DNA of 64,000 nt, from assembly GCF_000266885.1 (NCBI RefSeq), contig NC_018020.1, positions 3,224,001-3,288,000 on the forward strand, given 5' to 3'. The notes under the pieces are model-generated. The model did no database searches, was not told the origin of the DNA, and saw only the letters and a list, made by a program, of their open reading frames with translations. The position numbers and the translations under genes were made by a program. Source of the stretch: Turneriella parva DSM 21527 (lineage in GTDB: Bacteria > Spirochaetota > Leptospiria > Turneriellales > Turneriellaceae). Below, piece by piece: positions 8,582-15,770 of the stretch (the stretch's first letter is position 1; every line of letters starts with the position of its first letter).

Positions 8582-9475
8582 ATGGCCGCTAAACGTAACT
8601 TTGTCAATAACTTCCGCGAATACCTCAGCATAGAACGCGGTCTTTCGGAGAACTCAATTTTCTCCTACGTCTCTGACGTGCAGAAGCTTGAAAAGTACCT
8701 GACCAAAGAAAAGAAGCAGCTGCAGTCAAGTTCTGAAAAAGATATCACCAATTTTCTGCGCGAAGAGTCGCGCAAAAAATTATCGAGCCGTACGCGTGCG
8801 CGGGTGGTCGCCTCGCTGCGCCAGTTCTATGGTTACCTTGAAAACCGCAAACTGATCGAAACCAACCCCATGCAGGCAATCGAAGCCCCGAAGATCGAAA
8901 AGGCGCTGCCTGATTTTCTGACACAAGACGAGATTCGTAAGCTCTTTCAGGTGTTCAAAGAAGAGAATCTGCTCGAGCTGCGCGACAAAACAATGTTTGA
9001 ATTTCTCTATTCAGCCGGCCTCAGAATTTCAGAAGCCTGCTCGCTGCTGATGCCCGACATCGATCGCCAGAATCAGGTGCTGACGATCAAAGGCAAAGGT
9101 GGCCGCGAGCGCCTGGTGCCTTACGGTGAAGTGGCGTCAAAGCTGCTGACAGACTATCTTGACCGGGCACGCACTGAAATACTCAACCAGTATGAATCAG
9201 AGTTTGTATTTGTCTCGAAAAAAGGCGGAGCGCTGTCGCGAAAAAGCGCCTGGCGGTTGCTCAAGAGATACATGAAGCGTGCTGGTATCGGCCGCAACAT
9301 CACTCCTCACACTCTGCGGCACTCATTCGCAACACACCTGTTGCAGAACAAAGCTGACCTGCGCTCGGTACAAGAGCTTCTCGGTCATATGGATATCGCA
9401 ACCACACAAATCTACACGCATCTCGCGAACAACGAACTCAAGAAAACCCATCAGGAATTTCACACCCGCGCTTAG
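8582..9475 (+). CDS. xerD: Tyrosine recombinase XerC/XerD
   Basis: 297 residues. The start at 8582 is chosen for the AGGAG 7 bases upstream; the longer in-frame extension to 8528 lacks one. The N-terminal SAM-like core-binding domain (FREYLSIERGLSENSIFSY) precedes a catalytic domain. Catalytic residues are seen in order: Arg in SAGLRISEA, Lys in KGKGGRERLVP, HxxR in HTLRHSFATHLL, His in LLGHMDIATTQ, and the nucleophile Tyr in IYTHL. Length and motifs fit chromosome-dimer resolvases. No integron or phage genes are adjacent, so a housekeeping Xer role is likely. Which of XerC or XerD it is cannot be settled here. Confidence 0.92.
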   Translation: MAAKRNFVNNFREYLSIERGLSENSIFSYVSDVQKLEKYLTKEKKQLQSSSEKDITNFLREESRKKLSSRTRARVVASLRQFYGYLENRKLIETNPMQAIEAPKIEKALPDFLTQDEIRKLFQVFKEENLLELRDKTMFEFLYSAGLRISEACSLLMPDIDRQNQVLTIKGKGGRERLVPYGEVASKLLTDYLDRARTEILNQYESEFVFVSKKGGALSRKSAWRLLKRYMKRAGIGRNITPHTLRHSFATHLLQNKADLRSVQELLGHMDIATTQIYTHLANNELKKTHQEFHTRA

Positions 9476-9484
9476 CAGCCGAAA

Positions 9485-9510
9485 GTTCTGCTTCGATGTC
9501 TGTGCAGAAC
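9485..9510. terminator. Weak hairpin between convergent xerD and comM
   Basis: A 7-bp inverted repeat (gttctgc/gcagaac) with a 12-base loop lies in the 39-bp gap between two convergent stops. There is no U tract on either strand. It may act as a bidirectional terminator; the evidence is weak. Confidence 0.35.
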
Positions 9511-9514
9511 GGCC

Positions 9515-11017
9515 TTAAGCTGCGCGCGCCATCCATTTGCGTACGAAGCGGTAGCGCAGCGCCTCATAGAGGTGCTGCTCACCCGGCGGTTCATCTTCAA
9601 GATCAGCGATCGATTTAGCGACCCGCAGAACATTCAGCCATGAGCGCATCGAGAGTCTCTCCGCTGCGGCGAAAGATTCGTAAAGACGATGAGGCTTTAG
9701 CGCGGCGAAAAATTTATACACAAGCTGTGCGTCGGCGTCGCGGTTAAGAGGGCCGCCGTTGTCGTAGCGCGAACGCTGCCAGGCAGCGGCAATGCGCTGG
9801 CGCAGGCTCTCGGTTGTCATCTCGTGCGAGGCGAAAATAATTTCGGGTAAATCATTGTGGTTGAGTTCGATCGCGACACGATCCAGAAACGGCCCGACGA
9901 TCTTATTGAACTGCGCGAAGCTCGTGCGCTTCGGGCAGGTGCAGCGCTCGGCTTCAGAGAAGAGCAGCCCGCAGCGGCAGGGGTTCGCGGCAGCGATGAG
10001 CTGAAAATCGGCGGGGTAGGTGATGTGTCCCCTTGCACGCGAGACGGTGATTGTCTGCTCTTCGAGCGGTTCCCTGAGGCTCTGCAATGCTTCGTTGCGA
10101 AACTCCGGCAATTCGTCGAGAAACAGGGTGCCGTGGTGTGCAAAACTGATTTCTCCGGGTGTCGCGTTGCTGCTGCCGCCCACAAGTGCCGGCGTTGACG
10201 TTGTGTGGTGCGGCGAGCGAAAAGGTCGGGTCGTCACGAGTTCGCTTTGCGTGAGGCCCGCAAGCGACCAGATACGCGTCACTTCAGCTGCCTCGGTAAA
10301 ATTCAACGGCGGCAAAATATGTCGGTACGCCCGCGCGAGCAGGCTCTTGCCTGTACCCGGCGAACCGGCCATCAATACATGATGGCGGCCGACCGCCGCG
10401 ATCGCGAGTGCACGCTTGGCAACGCCCAGGCCGAAAATATGCTCGATCGCGATCTCTGTGTGTTCGTAATTCGGCTCGTATTTGAGCCCCGAGCGCGGCG
10501 TCATGCCACCCGAGCAGTAGAGCGGTAACTCGCCCAGCGTGCGGATGGCGTAAACTTCTGTACCTTCAGGCACCGTGAGCGACCCGGCGACCTGTTCAGG
10601 CACGATCAGTCGCCGAATCTGCTGATTGCCCGCCGCAAAAATTGCCGATGCAAATATACCGCGCGCCGCCACGAGCGAGCCGTCGAGCGAAAGTGCACCC
10701 AAAATCGCTGTGCCGGCGAAAGCCTCTTGTGGCAATTGTCCGCTCGACACAAGCACGGCGACCGCCATCGCCGCTTCGATCAATCCCCCTTCTTTAGGTG
10801 TGTCATTGGGCGCAAGATTGATGACAATGTTGCGTGCGGGAAAGCGAAAGCCGCTGTTATGGACTGCCGAACGGATGCGGTCGCGGCTTTCGCGCAGCGA
10901 ATGGTCGGGCAGGCCGATGACCGAAACATTGGGCAGCCCGGGCAAAAGTTCTGCCTCGGCTGAAATCAGCGTCGCATGAAAGCCCACCCGTGCGCTGGTG
11001 TAAATGCGTGCAAACAT
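9515..11017 (-). CDS. comM: YifB/ComM family Mg-chelatase-like AAA+ ATPase
   Basis: 500 residues, the usual length. The N-terminal domain carries the family hallmark GLPNVSVIGLPD and INLAPNDTPKEG. The AAA+ domain has Walker A AGSPGTGKSLLA (about residue 215) and Walker B LFLDELPEF, with the ISFAHHGT segment between. A C-terminal Mg_chelatase_C domain has the Cys-containing ANPCRCG stretch. ComM is known as a branch-migration helicase used in natural transformation, although many non-competent bacteria have it. A GAGGAT element precedes the ATG within an AT-rich leader, and the 111-bp upstream gap separates it from prpF. Confidence 0.93.
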   Translation of the reverse strand: MFARIYTSARVGFHATLISAEAELLPGLPNVSVIGLPDHSLRESRDRIRSAVHNSGFRFPARNIVINLAPNDTPKEGGLIEAAMAVAVLVSSGQLPQEAFAGTAILGALSLDGSLVAARGIFASAIFAAGNQQIRRLIVPEQVAGSLTVPEGTEVYAIRTLGELPLYCSGGMTPRSGLKYEPNYEHTEIAIEHIFGLGVAKRALAIAAVGRHHVLMAGSPGTGKSLLARAYRHILPPLNFTEAAEVTRIWSLAGLTQSELVTTRPFRSPHHTTSTPALVGGSSNATPGEISFAHHGTLFLDELPEFRNEALQSLREPLEEQTITVSRARGHITYPADFQLIAAANPCRCGLLFSEAERCTCPKRTSFAQFNKIVGPFLDRVAIELNHNDLPEIIFASHEMTTESLRQRIAAAWQRSRYDNGGPLNRDADAQLVYKFFAALKPHRLYESFAAAERLSMRSWLNVLRVAKSIADLEDEPPGEQHLYEALRYRFVRKWMARAA

Positions 11018-11090
11018 AGATAGTTATCCTCTATATATTAAATACCCAAAAACGGGCATTTTTTCTCACGAGGATATATTTTTTTTTTTT
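11018..11090 (-). promoter_or_regulatory. AT-rich leader/promoter region of comM
   Basis: The gap between the prpF-side hairpin and comM contains a run of 14 T (plus strand) at about 11080-11090, several TATA-like hexamers and a GAGGAT about 8 bases before the comM ATG. A short ccc/ggg hairpin lies at about 11046-11057. It plausibly holds the comM promoter; exact elements cannot be fixed. Confidence 0.4.
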
Positions 11091-11128
11091 TCGCTTAGGA
11101 GTTGGCGCAAGCGCCAACTCCTAAGCGA
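11091..11128. terminator. Perfect 17-bp hairpin directly after prpF stop
   Basis: Two perfect 17-base arms (11091-11107 and 11112-11128) enclose a 4-base loop (caag). The outer arm ends on the base next to the prpF stop codon. Read from the minus strand it is followed by a run of A, not U, so it is not a canonical intrinsic terminator for prpF. It may act as a 3'-end stabiliser or a factor-assisted terminator. Confidence 0.6.
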
Positions 11129-12307
11129 TCAAAAGGCGTCGCCCGGAACGCGCACGAACCCTTCCATCAGCACGCGCGCGCTGCGGCTCATGATCGCCTT
11201 GGTGACGACCCATTCGTTACCGTCTTTGGCGGCCTTGGCACCAACGCGCAGCGTTCCCGATGGATGGCCGAAGTTCACAACTTCGCGGTCTTTGCCGCCC
11301 GCAGCGAGGTTCACCAGTGTGCCCGGTACGGCCCCCGCGGTGCCAATCGCGACCGCGCACGTACCCATCATCGCGTGGTGCAGCTTGCCCATCGAGAGCG
11401 CACGTACGTTGAGGTCGATCTCCGACGCTTTCACGTCTTTGCCGCTGGAGGACTTGTAGTCGGTGGGTTTGCCGACAAACGCAACTTTCGGCGTGTGCTG
11501 CCGGCTCGCGGCCTCTTCGACTGTCTTGATAAGGCCCATCTTGATCGCGCCGTGCGCGCGAATGGTCTCGAACATCGCGAGCGCTTTTGCATCGCTGTTG
11601 ATGTCGGTCTGCAGCTCGGTGCCCTTATAGCCAATGTCTTCGGCGTTCAAAAAAATCGTGGGAATTCCCGCGTTGATGAGGGTGGCCTTGAATTTGCCCA
11701 CACCAGGCACGTCGAGGTCGTCTACCACGTTGCCGGTCGGGAACATGGAACCTTCGCCGTCAGCCGGATCCATGAATTCGAGCTGCACTTCGGCCGCCGG
11801 AAAGGTCACTCCGTCGAGTTCGAAATCCCCGGTCTCCTGCACTTCACCGTTGGTGATCGGTACGTGTGCGATGATCGTCTTCTTGATGTTCGCCTGCCAA
11901 ATCTTCACAGTGCACAGGCCATTCTGGGGGATCTTCGCTTTGTCCACAAGCCCGCCCGCGATGGCGAATGGCCCGACTGCTGCTGAAAGATTGCCGCAGT
12001 TGCCGCTCCAGTCGACGAATGCCTTGTCGATCGAAACCTGGCCGAACAGGTAGTCGACGTCGTGATCAGCCTGCGTGCTTTTCGCCACGATGACGGTCTT
12101 CGACGTACTCGAGGTAGCTCCCCCCATGCCGTCGATCTGCTTCTCATACGGGTCGGGGCTGCCGATCACGCGCAGTAGCAGCGCGTCGCGTGCCGTACCA
12201 GGGGCCTGTGCAGACACCGGCAAATCTTGCAGGCGAAAGAAGACGCCTTTGCTCGTGCCGCCGCGCATGTATGTGGCGGGAATTTTGACCTGGGGAACAC
12301 TGCTCAT
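11129..12307 (-). CDS. prpF: 2-methylaconitate cis-trans isomerase PrpF
   Basis: 392 residues, the family length. It has the PrpF/DapF-fold N-terminus IPATYMRGGTSKGVFF with the conserved GGTSKG, followed by IDGMGGATSSTSK and WSGNCGNLSAAVGPFA, the Cys-bearing active-site segment. PrpF isomerises the trans-2-methylaconitate made by AcnD in the 2-methylcitrate cycle of propionate breakdown. Its partner acnD lies 5.5 kb away (17776-20382) on the same strand, with an IS30 element and other genes between. prpB and prpC are not in the window. The gene starts 70 bp from the left end of the IS, so its native promoter may have been displaced. No Shine-Dalgarno is seen. Confidence 0.92.
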   Translation of the reverse strand: MSSVPQVKIPATYMRGGTSKGVFFRLQDLPVSAQAPGTARDALLLRVIGSPDPYEKQIDGMGGATSSTSKTVIVAKSTQADHDVDYLFGQVSIDKAFVDWSGNCGNLSAAVGPFAIAGGLVDKAKIPQNGLCTVKIWQANIKKTIIAHVPITNGEVQETGDFELDGVTFPAAEVQLEFMDPADGEGSMFPTGNVVDDLDVPGVGKFKATLINAGIPTIFLNAEDIGYKGTELQTDINSDAKALAMFETIRAHGAIKMGLIKTVEEAASRQHTPKVAFVGKPTDYKSSSGKDVKASEIDLNVRALSMGKLHHAMMGTCAVAIGTAGAVPGTLVNLAAGGKDREVVNFGHPSGTLRVGAKAAKDGNEWVVTKAIMSRSARVLMEGFVRVPGDAF

Positions 12308-12373
12308 GGGTGCAGAGCGGGAGTTTGAGACATGCGGGAAAGGATTTCACCGGCCGGGTCGCGACCACGGCCC

Positions 12374-13339
12374 TTACATTCCAAAACGAAGTGCAATCGA
12401 CCTCCGAAAGTAGACCTCGGCTGGCGTCCGAAAATTCAGTCGCTTGCGTGGCCGATTATTCAGTAATTCGAGCGCCGCGTCAACCTGTTCCTGGTCGATT
12501 TCCCGAAAGTCCGTTCCCTTCGGAAATGGCTCGCGCAGCAGGCCGTTGGTGTTTTCGTTCGTTCCCCGCTGCCAGGGCGATCCTGGGTCGCAGAAATACA
12601 CTCCGCAATTCAGCACCTGTTGCAGGTCCCGGTATCCGCTCATTTCTGTGCCGCGATCATAAATCACACCCCGTAACAGAGAATTATCGACGTCTGCGAA
12701 CAGGTCGCGTGCAGCCGCGTTGAACTGCTCAACGAGTTTGCGCTCGATTTTTGCCGCCTTGGTGTAGCGCGAATGTCTTTCGACAAAGGTTGCGATTTGT
12801 CCTGTGCCGATTTTTCCCTCCACCAAATCACCCTCCCAATAGCCAGGTTTTCGCCGCGTCAAAGCCTCGGCTGGCAGGTCGTGAATGCGTAAAAACCCTT
12901 TGTTTTCAGCCTCAATCCGCACTGTGCGCTTGTATGGTTTTCCCTTGCGGCGCAGGCAAAGGCGATAGAAATTCGATGTGGCGGATTTCTTACGGATATG
13001 ATTATAGATCGTCTGCATGCAAACCCCGCCGAAGCGTTCAAGCCGCATACGCCCCGCGATCTGCTCCGGTGACAGCGTCGATTTGAGCGATGCGCCGATC
13101 TGTGACCAGAGTTCCGGGGTCACCTTTGCGGCGTTGGTATTCGTCTGGCGCCTGCGCGCTGCATCTTTTGCGCAGCGGGCGCTGTAATGCCGCGGCATTG
13201 AATTGCGGCGGATTTCACGATAAATGGTGCTCGGGTGGCGCTTCAGGTCTCTGGCAATACGTCCGGCATGGCGGCCCTGCCTGAGGCTTTCTTCTATACA
13301 CAGTCTTTCTTCATTGGATAGTTGAACGTAAGGTCGCAT
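12374..13339 (-). CDS. IS30-family transposase
   Basis: 321 residues from ATG 13339 (MRPYVQLSNEERLCIEE). The N-terminal HTH (RIARDLKRHPSTIYREIRRN) is typical of IS30. The DDE triad is visible: Asp in GYWEGDLVEGK, Asp in IYDRGTEMSG, and Glu in GTNENTNGLLR. The ORF looks intact. The last Met codon and the TAA (12374-12379) straddle the left inverted repeat end, so the stop appears to be supplied by flanking DNA. The longer in-frame extension to 13372 lacks family support. Confidence 0.95.
   Translation of the reverse strand: MRPYVQLSNEERLCIEESLRQGRHAGRIARDLKRHPSTIYREIRRNSMPRHYSARCAKDAARRRQTNTNAAKVTPELWSQIGASLKSTLSPEQIAGRMRLERFGGVCMQTIYNHIRKKSATSNFYRLCLRRKGKPYKRTVRIEAENKGFLRIHDLPAEALTRRKPGYWEGDLVEGKIGTGQIATFVERHSRYTKAAKIERKLVEQFNAAARDLFADVDNSLLRGVIYDRGTEMSGYRDLQQVLNCGVYFCDPGSPWQRGTNENTNGLLREPFPKGTDFREIDQEQVDAALELLNNRPRKRLNFRTPAEVYFRRSIALRFGM
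12378..12394. repeat. Left terminal inverted repeat of the IS30 element
   Basis: 17 bases identical to the reverse complement of 13414-13430. It overlaps the 3' end of the transposase gene. Confidence 0.9.
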
Positions 13340-13413
13340 CCGGGGTCTCCGTGGTCGTATTTCGCAAATCAACCTCGAAACCCCGGCGCGGCCTTACACT
13401 ACTTTATCCTATC

Positions 13414-13430
13414 GCACTTCGTTTTGGAAT
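13414..13430. repeat. Right terminal inverted repeat of the IS30 element
   Basis: 17 bases, the perfect inverse of the left end. It lies 75 bp upstream of the transposase ATG, so the transposase promoter must lie close to or inside this end. Confidence 0.9.
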
Positions 13431-13481
13431 CTACAGCCAGGTGAAATATAGCTAACTGAGGGCAGGCAGCCTTGGGGAGCT

Positions 13482-14330
13482 TCAGAGCCAGCGCGAGCGG
13501 TAGTCCTGCGCGTACTGGGCGAATGAAATGGGGTCTTTGCCCGTCACCAGCTTCACGTCGTCAGAGACCGCAGCAGCGTGGCCGTCTTTGAGCGTCTGAG
13601 CGATGTTACCGAGAATTCCGACATAATCGGCCGGCAGACCTGCTTTGTGAAGGGAATCCTTAAAGGCTTCGGCCGTAACATCGCGGTAGACGATCGTCTT
13701 TCCGGTCGCCGCAGAAATGCGGGCTGCAGCATCGTCGTGGTTCAGAGATTCCGGACCCGAGACCATGAAGGCTCGGTTGGCAAACTTGTCAGAGACCAAC
13801 AGCTCATACGCGACAGCTGAGATATCGCGTGCGTCAACAAAACTTGCACGCGCAGACCCACCGGGAAAGTAGATCGCCTGGTCGCTCAAAATGCCGCCGA
13901 TCCAGAAACTATGAAAATTCTGCATGAACCAGTTCGGGCGCAGAATATTGTAGCTGAGACCAGACGATTCGAGCAGAAGTTCAAGCTTTCGCAGGGGAAC
14001 TTCGGGGGGGGCAAACTCGACGCCCCAGGCCGTCATGAGCACGACTTTTTTTAAACCGAGTTTTTTCGCCTGTTCAATAAACGGCGCGATAGCGGAAAAT
14101 GAATCTGCTACCAAAGGCGGCCCTATCAAAAAAGCCGCATCTGCACCGTTCAGGGCTGCGACACCTTCTTGTGGTTTCTGCGATTCGACTTTGACAGGCA
14201 CGAGGCCGGGCCGTGGTGCCATTTTTTCCGGGTGGCGAGTGCCGGCGACGACGGTATGCCCGGCAGCCAGCAGTTTGTCTGTGAGCGGGGCTGAGACGTT
14301 GCCAGTCGCTCCATAAACGAATATCTTCAT
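13482..14330 (-). CDS. NmrA-family NAD(P)-binding oxidoreductase
   Basis: 282 residues. The start at 14330 has an AGGAG 6-7 bases upstream. The N-terminal Rossmann strand and loop MKIFVYGATGNVSAPL carry the atypical-SDR GxxGxxS/G pattern, and DARDISAVAYELL and the NILRPNWFMQNF segment are typical of NmrA/QOR2-like proteins. These either reduce quinones/azo compounds or sense NADP. The gene is divergent from an AraC-type regulator (169-bp gap) that probably controls it. The substrate is not readable. Confidence 0.85.
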   Translation of the reverse strand: MKIFVYGATGNVSAPLTDKLLAAGHTVVAGTRHPEKMAPRPGLVPVKVESQKPQEGVAALNGADAAFLIGPPLVADSFSAIAPFIEQAKKLGLKKVVLMTAWGVEFAPPEVPLRKLELLLESSGLSYNILRPNWFMQNFHSFWIGGILSDQAIYFPGGSARASFVDARDISAVAYELLVSDKFANRAFMVSGPESLNHDDAAARISAATGKTIVYRDVTAEAFKDSLHKAGLPADYVGILGNIAQTLKDGHAAAVSDDVKLVTGKDPISFAQYAQDYRSRWL

Positions 14331-14453
14331 AAAATCTCCTGTGTAACTTTTATTCTGTCCGCGAATGCCCGCTATGAGCACTGCATCTGCCTGCAAGATG
14401 GTTAAACGCGCGGCACGCGGCCATGTCGCCGGATAAATTACACATATCCAAAA

Positions 14454-14493
14454 GTCTAAATAGCTAGACACATGGCTAATCAGGCATTATACT
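14454..14493 (+). promoter_or_regulatory. Promoter and candidate operator of the AraC-type gene
   Basis: A -35-like TAGACA (14465-14470) and -10 TATACT (14488-14493) are spaced by 17 bases, and the ATG follows 6 bases after the -10, so the transcript may be leaderless. An inverted repeat gtcta/tagac (14454-14469, 6-base spacer) overlaps the -35. It is a reasonable site for autoregulation and for control of the divergent NmrA-like gene. Confidence 0.55.
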
Positions 14494-14499
14494 GTGCGT

Positions 14500-15393
14500 A
14501 TGGATATTCTGTCAGAAATTCTGGCCGGTGCACGCTGGACAGGCGACATGATGAGCCGGCGGGCCCTGTTTGGTACCTGGGGACTGCGATTTCCATGCGC
14601 GCGCAGCGCGGCGTTTCACGCAGTCACACAGGGGGATTGTCTTGTGCGCTGGCAGGGCACCGACCTGCACTTGCAGGCGGGCGACGTGATATTTGTGGCG
14701 CGCGGTAAGATTCACGAACTCAGTTCGGCCCGCGGGGTCAAAGCGGTGGATGTCGAAGAGTTCGGCCGAATTGGCCAGAAAGCGAAACCCGGCGATACCC
14801 CCGCGACGACCCTTTTGTCGATTCGTTACGAAATCCCCACAGGGCCGATGCACCCACTGATTGTCGACCTGCCCGATTTTATTCTGATACGCGGCAAGCA
14901 GGTTGCAGCTCACCATGCCCTGCATTCAGTGATGCAGCTCGTTTCGGCAGAAATTGACCAGGGCATTGCTTCTGACCTGATACTGCAAAAGCTGGCAGAT
15001 ATTCTGCTCTATCAGGTCTTACGCCTGCACCTCGCGAGCGAAACCAATCAGCGCCCAGGCTGGAGGAGCGCGTTGGCCGATGAGAAAGTCAGGGCTGCTC
15101 TCGAAAACCTGCACCGGCGGCCAGAGCACCAGTGGACGCTCGCCAACCTTGCCTCAAGCGTGGGGCTCTCGCGTGCCTCGCTTGCCAGCCGTTTCAAGTC
15201 TGCACTCGGTACAACACCGATGCACTACCTGGTAGAGCTGCGCATCGACAAAGGCCGCGTGGCGCTGGCAGAGCCGGGTATGACGCTCGACGCCGCTGCG
15301 CGCCGGGTGGGTTACTCTTCTGCGTTCGCTTATTCGAAGGCGTATAAGCGGGTGCGCGGCAAAGCACCGACGCTTGACCTTACCGGTAAGTAA
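14500..15393 (+). CDS. AraC-family transcriptional regulator with cupin sensor domain
   Basis: 297 residues. ATG 14500 is preferred to GTG 14494 because the -10 element ends only 6 bases upstream. The N-terminal part is a cupin-type (AraC-binding-like) domain (FHAVTQGDCLVRWQG, LQAGDVIFVARGKIHEL). The C-terminal double HTH includes WTLANLASSVGLSRASLASR and DAAARRVGYSSAFAYSKAYK. Family members of this cupin_6 type usually regulate a divergently encoded oxidoreductase, and here the NmrA-like gene is in that position. The inducer is unknown. Confidence 0.9.
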   Translation: MDILSEILAGARWTGDMMSRRALFGTWGLRFPCARSAAFHAVTQGDCLVRWQGTDLHLQAGDVIFVARGKIHELSSARGVKAVDVEEFGRIGQKAKPGDTPATTLLSIRYEIPTGPMHPLIVDLPDFILIRGKQVAAHHALHSVMQLVSAEIDQGIASDLILQKLADILLYQVLRLHLASETNQRPGWRSALADEKVRAALENLHRRPEHQWTLANLASSVGLSRASLASRFKSALGTTPMHYLVELRIDKGRVALAEPGMTLDAAARRVGYSSAFAYSKAYKRVRGKAPTLDLTGK

Positions 15394-15414
15394 CGTCGCC
15401 GCGCGACTTCGCCA

Positions 15415-15678
15415 TCAGCATTTGTTGCTGGCCCGGCATTTTTCTTTCATCTGCGAGCACATGGTTTTCATTTGGGCGTTCGTTGCATTCTGCATGCAGG
15501 TGGAGAAATTGGTCTCGCAAACCTGGCAAGATTTGTTACCGCTCGTATGAGTTCGGTTTGCATGGGTCTTGTTCATGCGGTGCGCGGTACCGCGGTTAGA
15601 GCCTGAGCTCCGCTTTTTGGCAATGAGCGGCATGGAGACGCTGAAGATAACGAGAATGGCGACGGCAATTTTTTTCAT
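15415..15678 (-). CDS. Small exported Cys-rich protein
   Basis: 87 residues, unrecognised. A clear signal peptide (MKKIAVAILVIFSVSMPLIA) is followed by a basic, Ser/Asn/His-rich stretch and a C-terminal part with five Cys (SCQVCETNFSTCMQ, MCSQMKEKC and a final Cys), which could form disulfides or bind metal. A strong GGAGG precedes the ATG but lies in a 6-bp hairpin (15683-15702). The gene is monocistronic and convergent with the AraC-type gene. Function unknown. Confidence 0.7.
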   Translation of the reverse strand: MKKIAVAILVIFSVSMPLIAKKRSSGSNRGTAHRMNKTHANRTHTSGNKSCQVCETNFSTCMQNATNAQMKTMCSQMKEKCRASNKC

Positions 15679-15682
15679 GGTA

Positions 15683-15702
15683 CCTCCGGTGGTTCACGGA
15701 GG
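15683..15702 (-). promoter_or_regulatory. Hairpin masking the Shine-Dalgarno of the Cys-rich protein gene
   Basis: On the minus strand cctccg and cggagg pair around an 8-base loop; the second arm contains the ribosome-binding GGAGG located 5 bases before the ATG. It could reduce initiation, but a 6-bp stem may be coincidence. Confidence 0.35.
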
Positions 15703-15770
15703 AGAATGGGGCGCTACAAAGGGTCAATCCTTTTCGCTTGTCCGAAAACAAACAGACCGATTAATGAGAA

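Larger units (their letters stand above)
12378..13430 (-). mobile_element. IS30-family insertion sequence, complete
   Basis: A perfect 17-bp terminal inverted repeat (12378-12394 and 13414-13430) bounds a 1053-bp element holding one intact transposase. The flanks read ...ttac at the left and ctac... at the right. A 3-bp duplication (tac) is possible if the right end is one base longer, but this is not certain. The element sits between prpF and the NmrA-like gene. Confidence 0.9.

Noticed and set aside
11080-11090. T-run read as the U tract of an intrinsic terminator with the adjacent hairpin
   Set aside because: On the plus strand the T-run precedes the hairpin, and on the minus strand it becomes an A-run after the hairpin; neither fits the canonical order.
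11102-11986. 294-codon plus-strand frame opposite prpF
   Set aside because: It begins inside the hairpin and reads opposite conserved PrpF codons; no family pattern.
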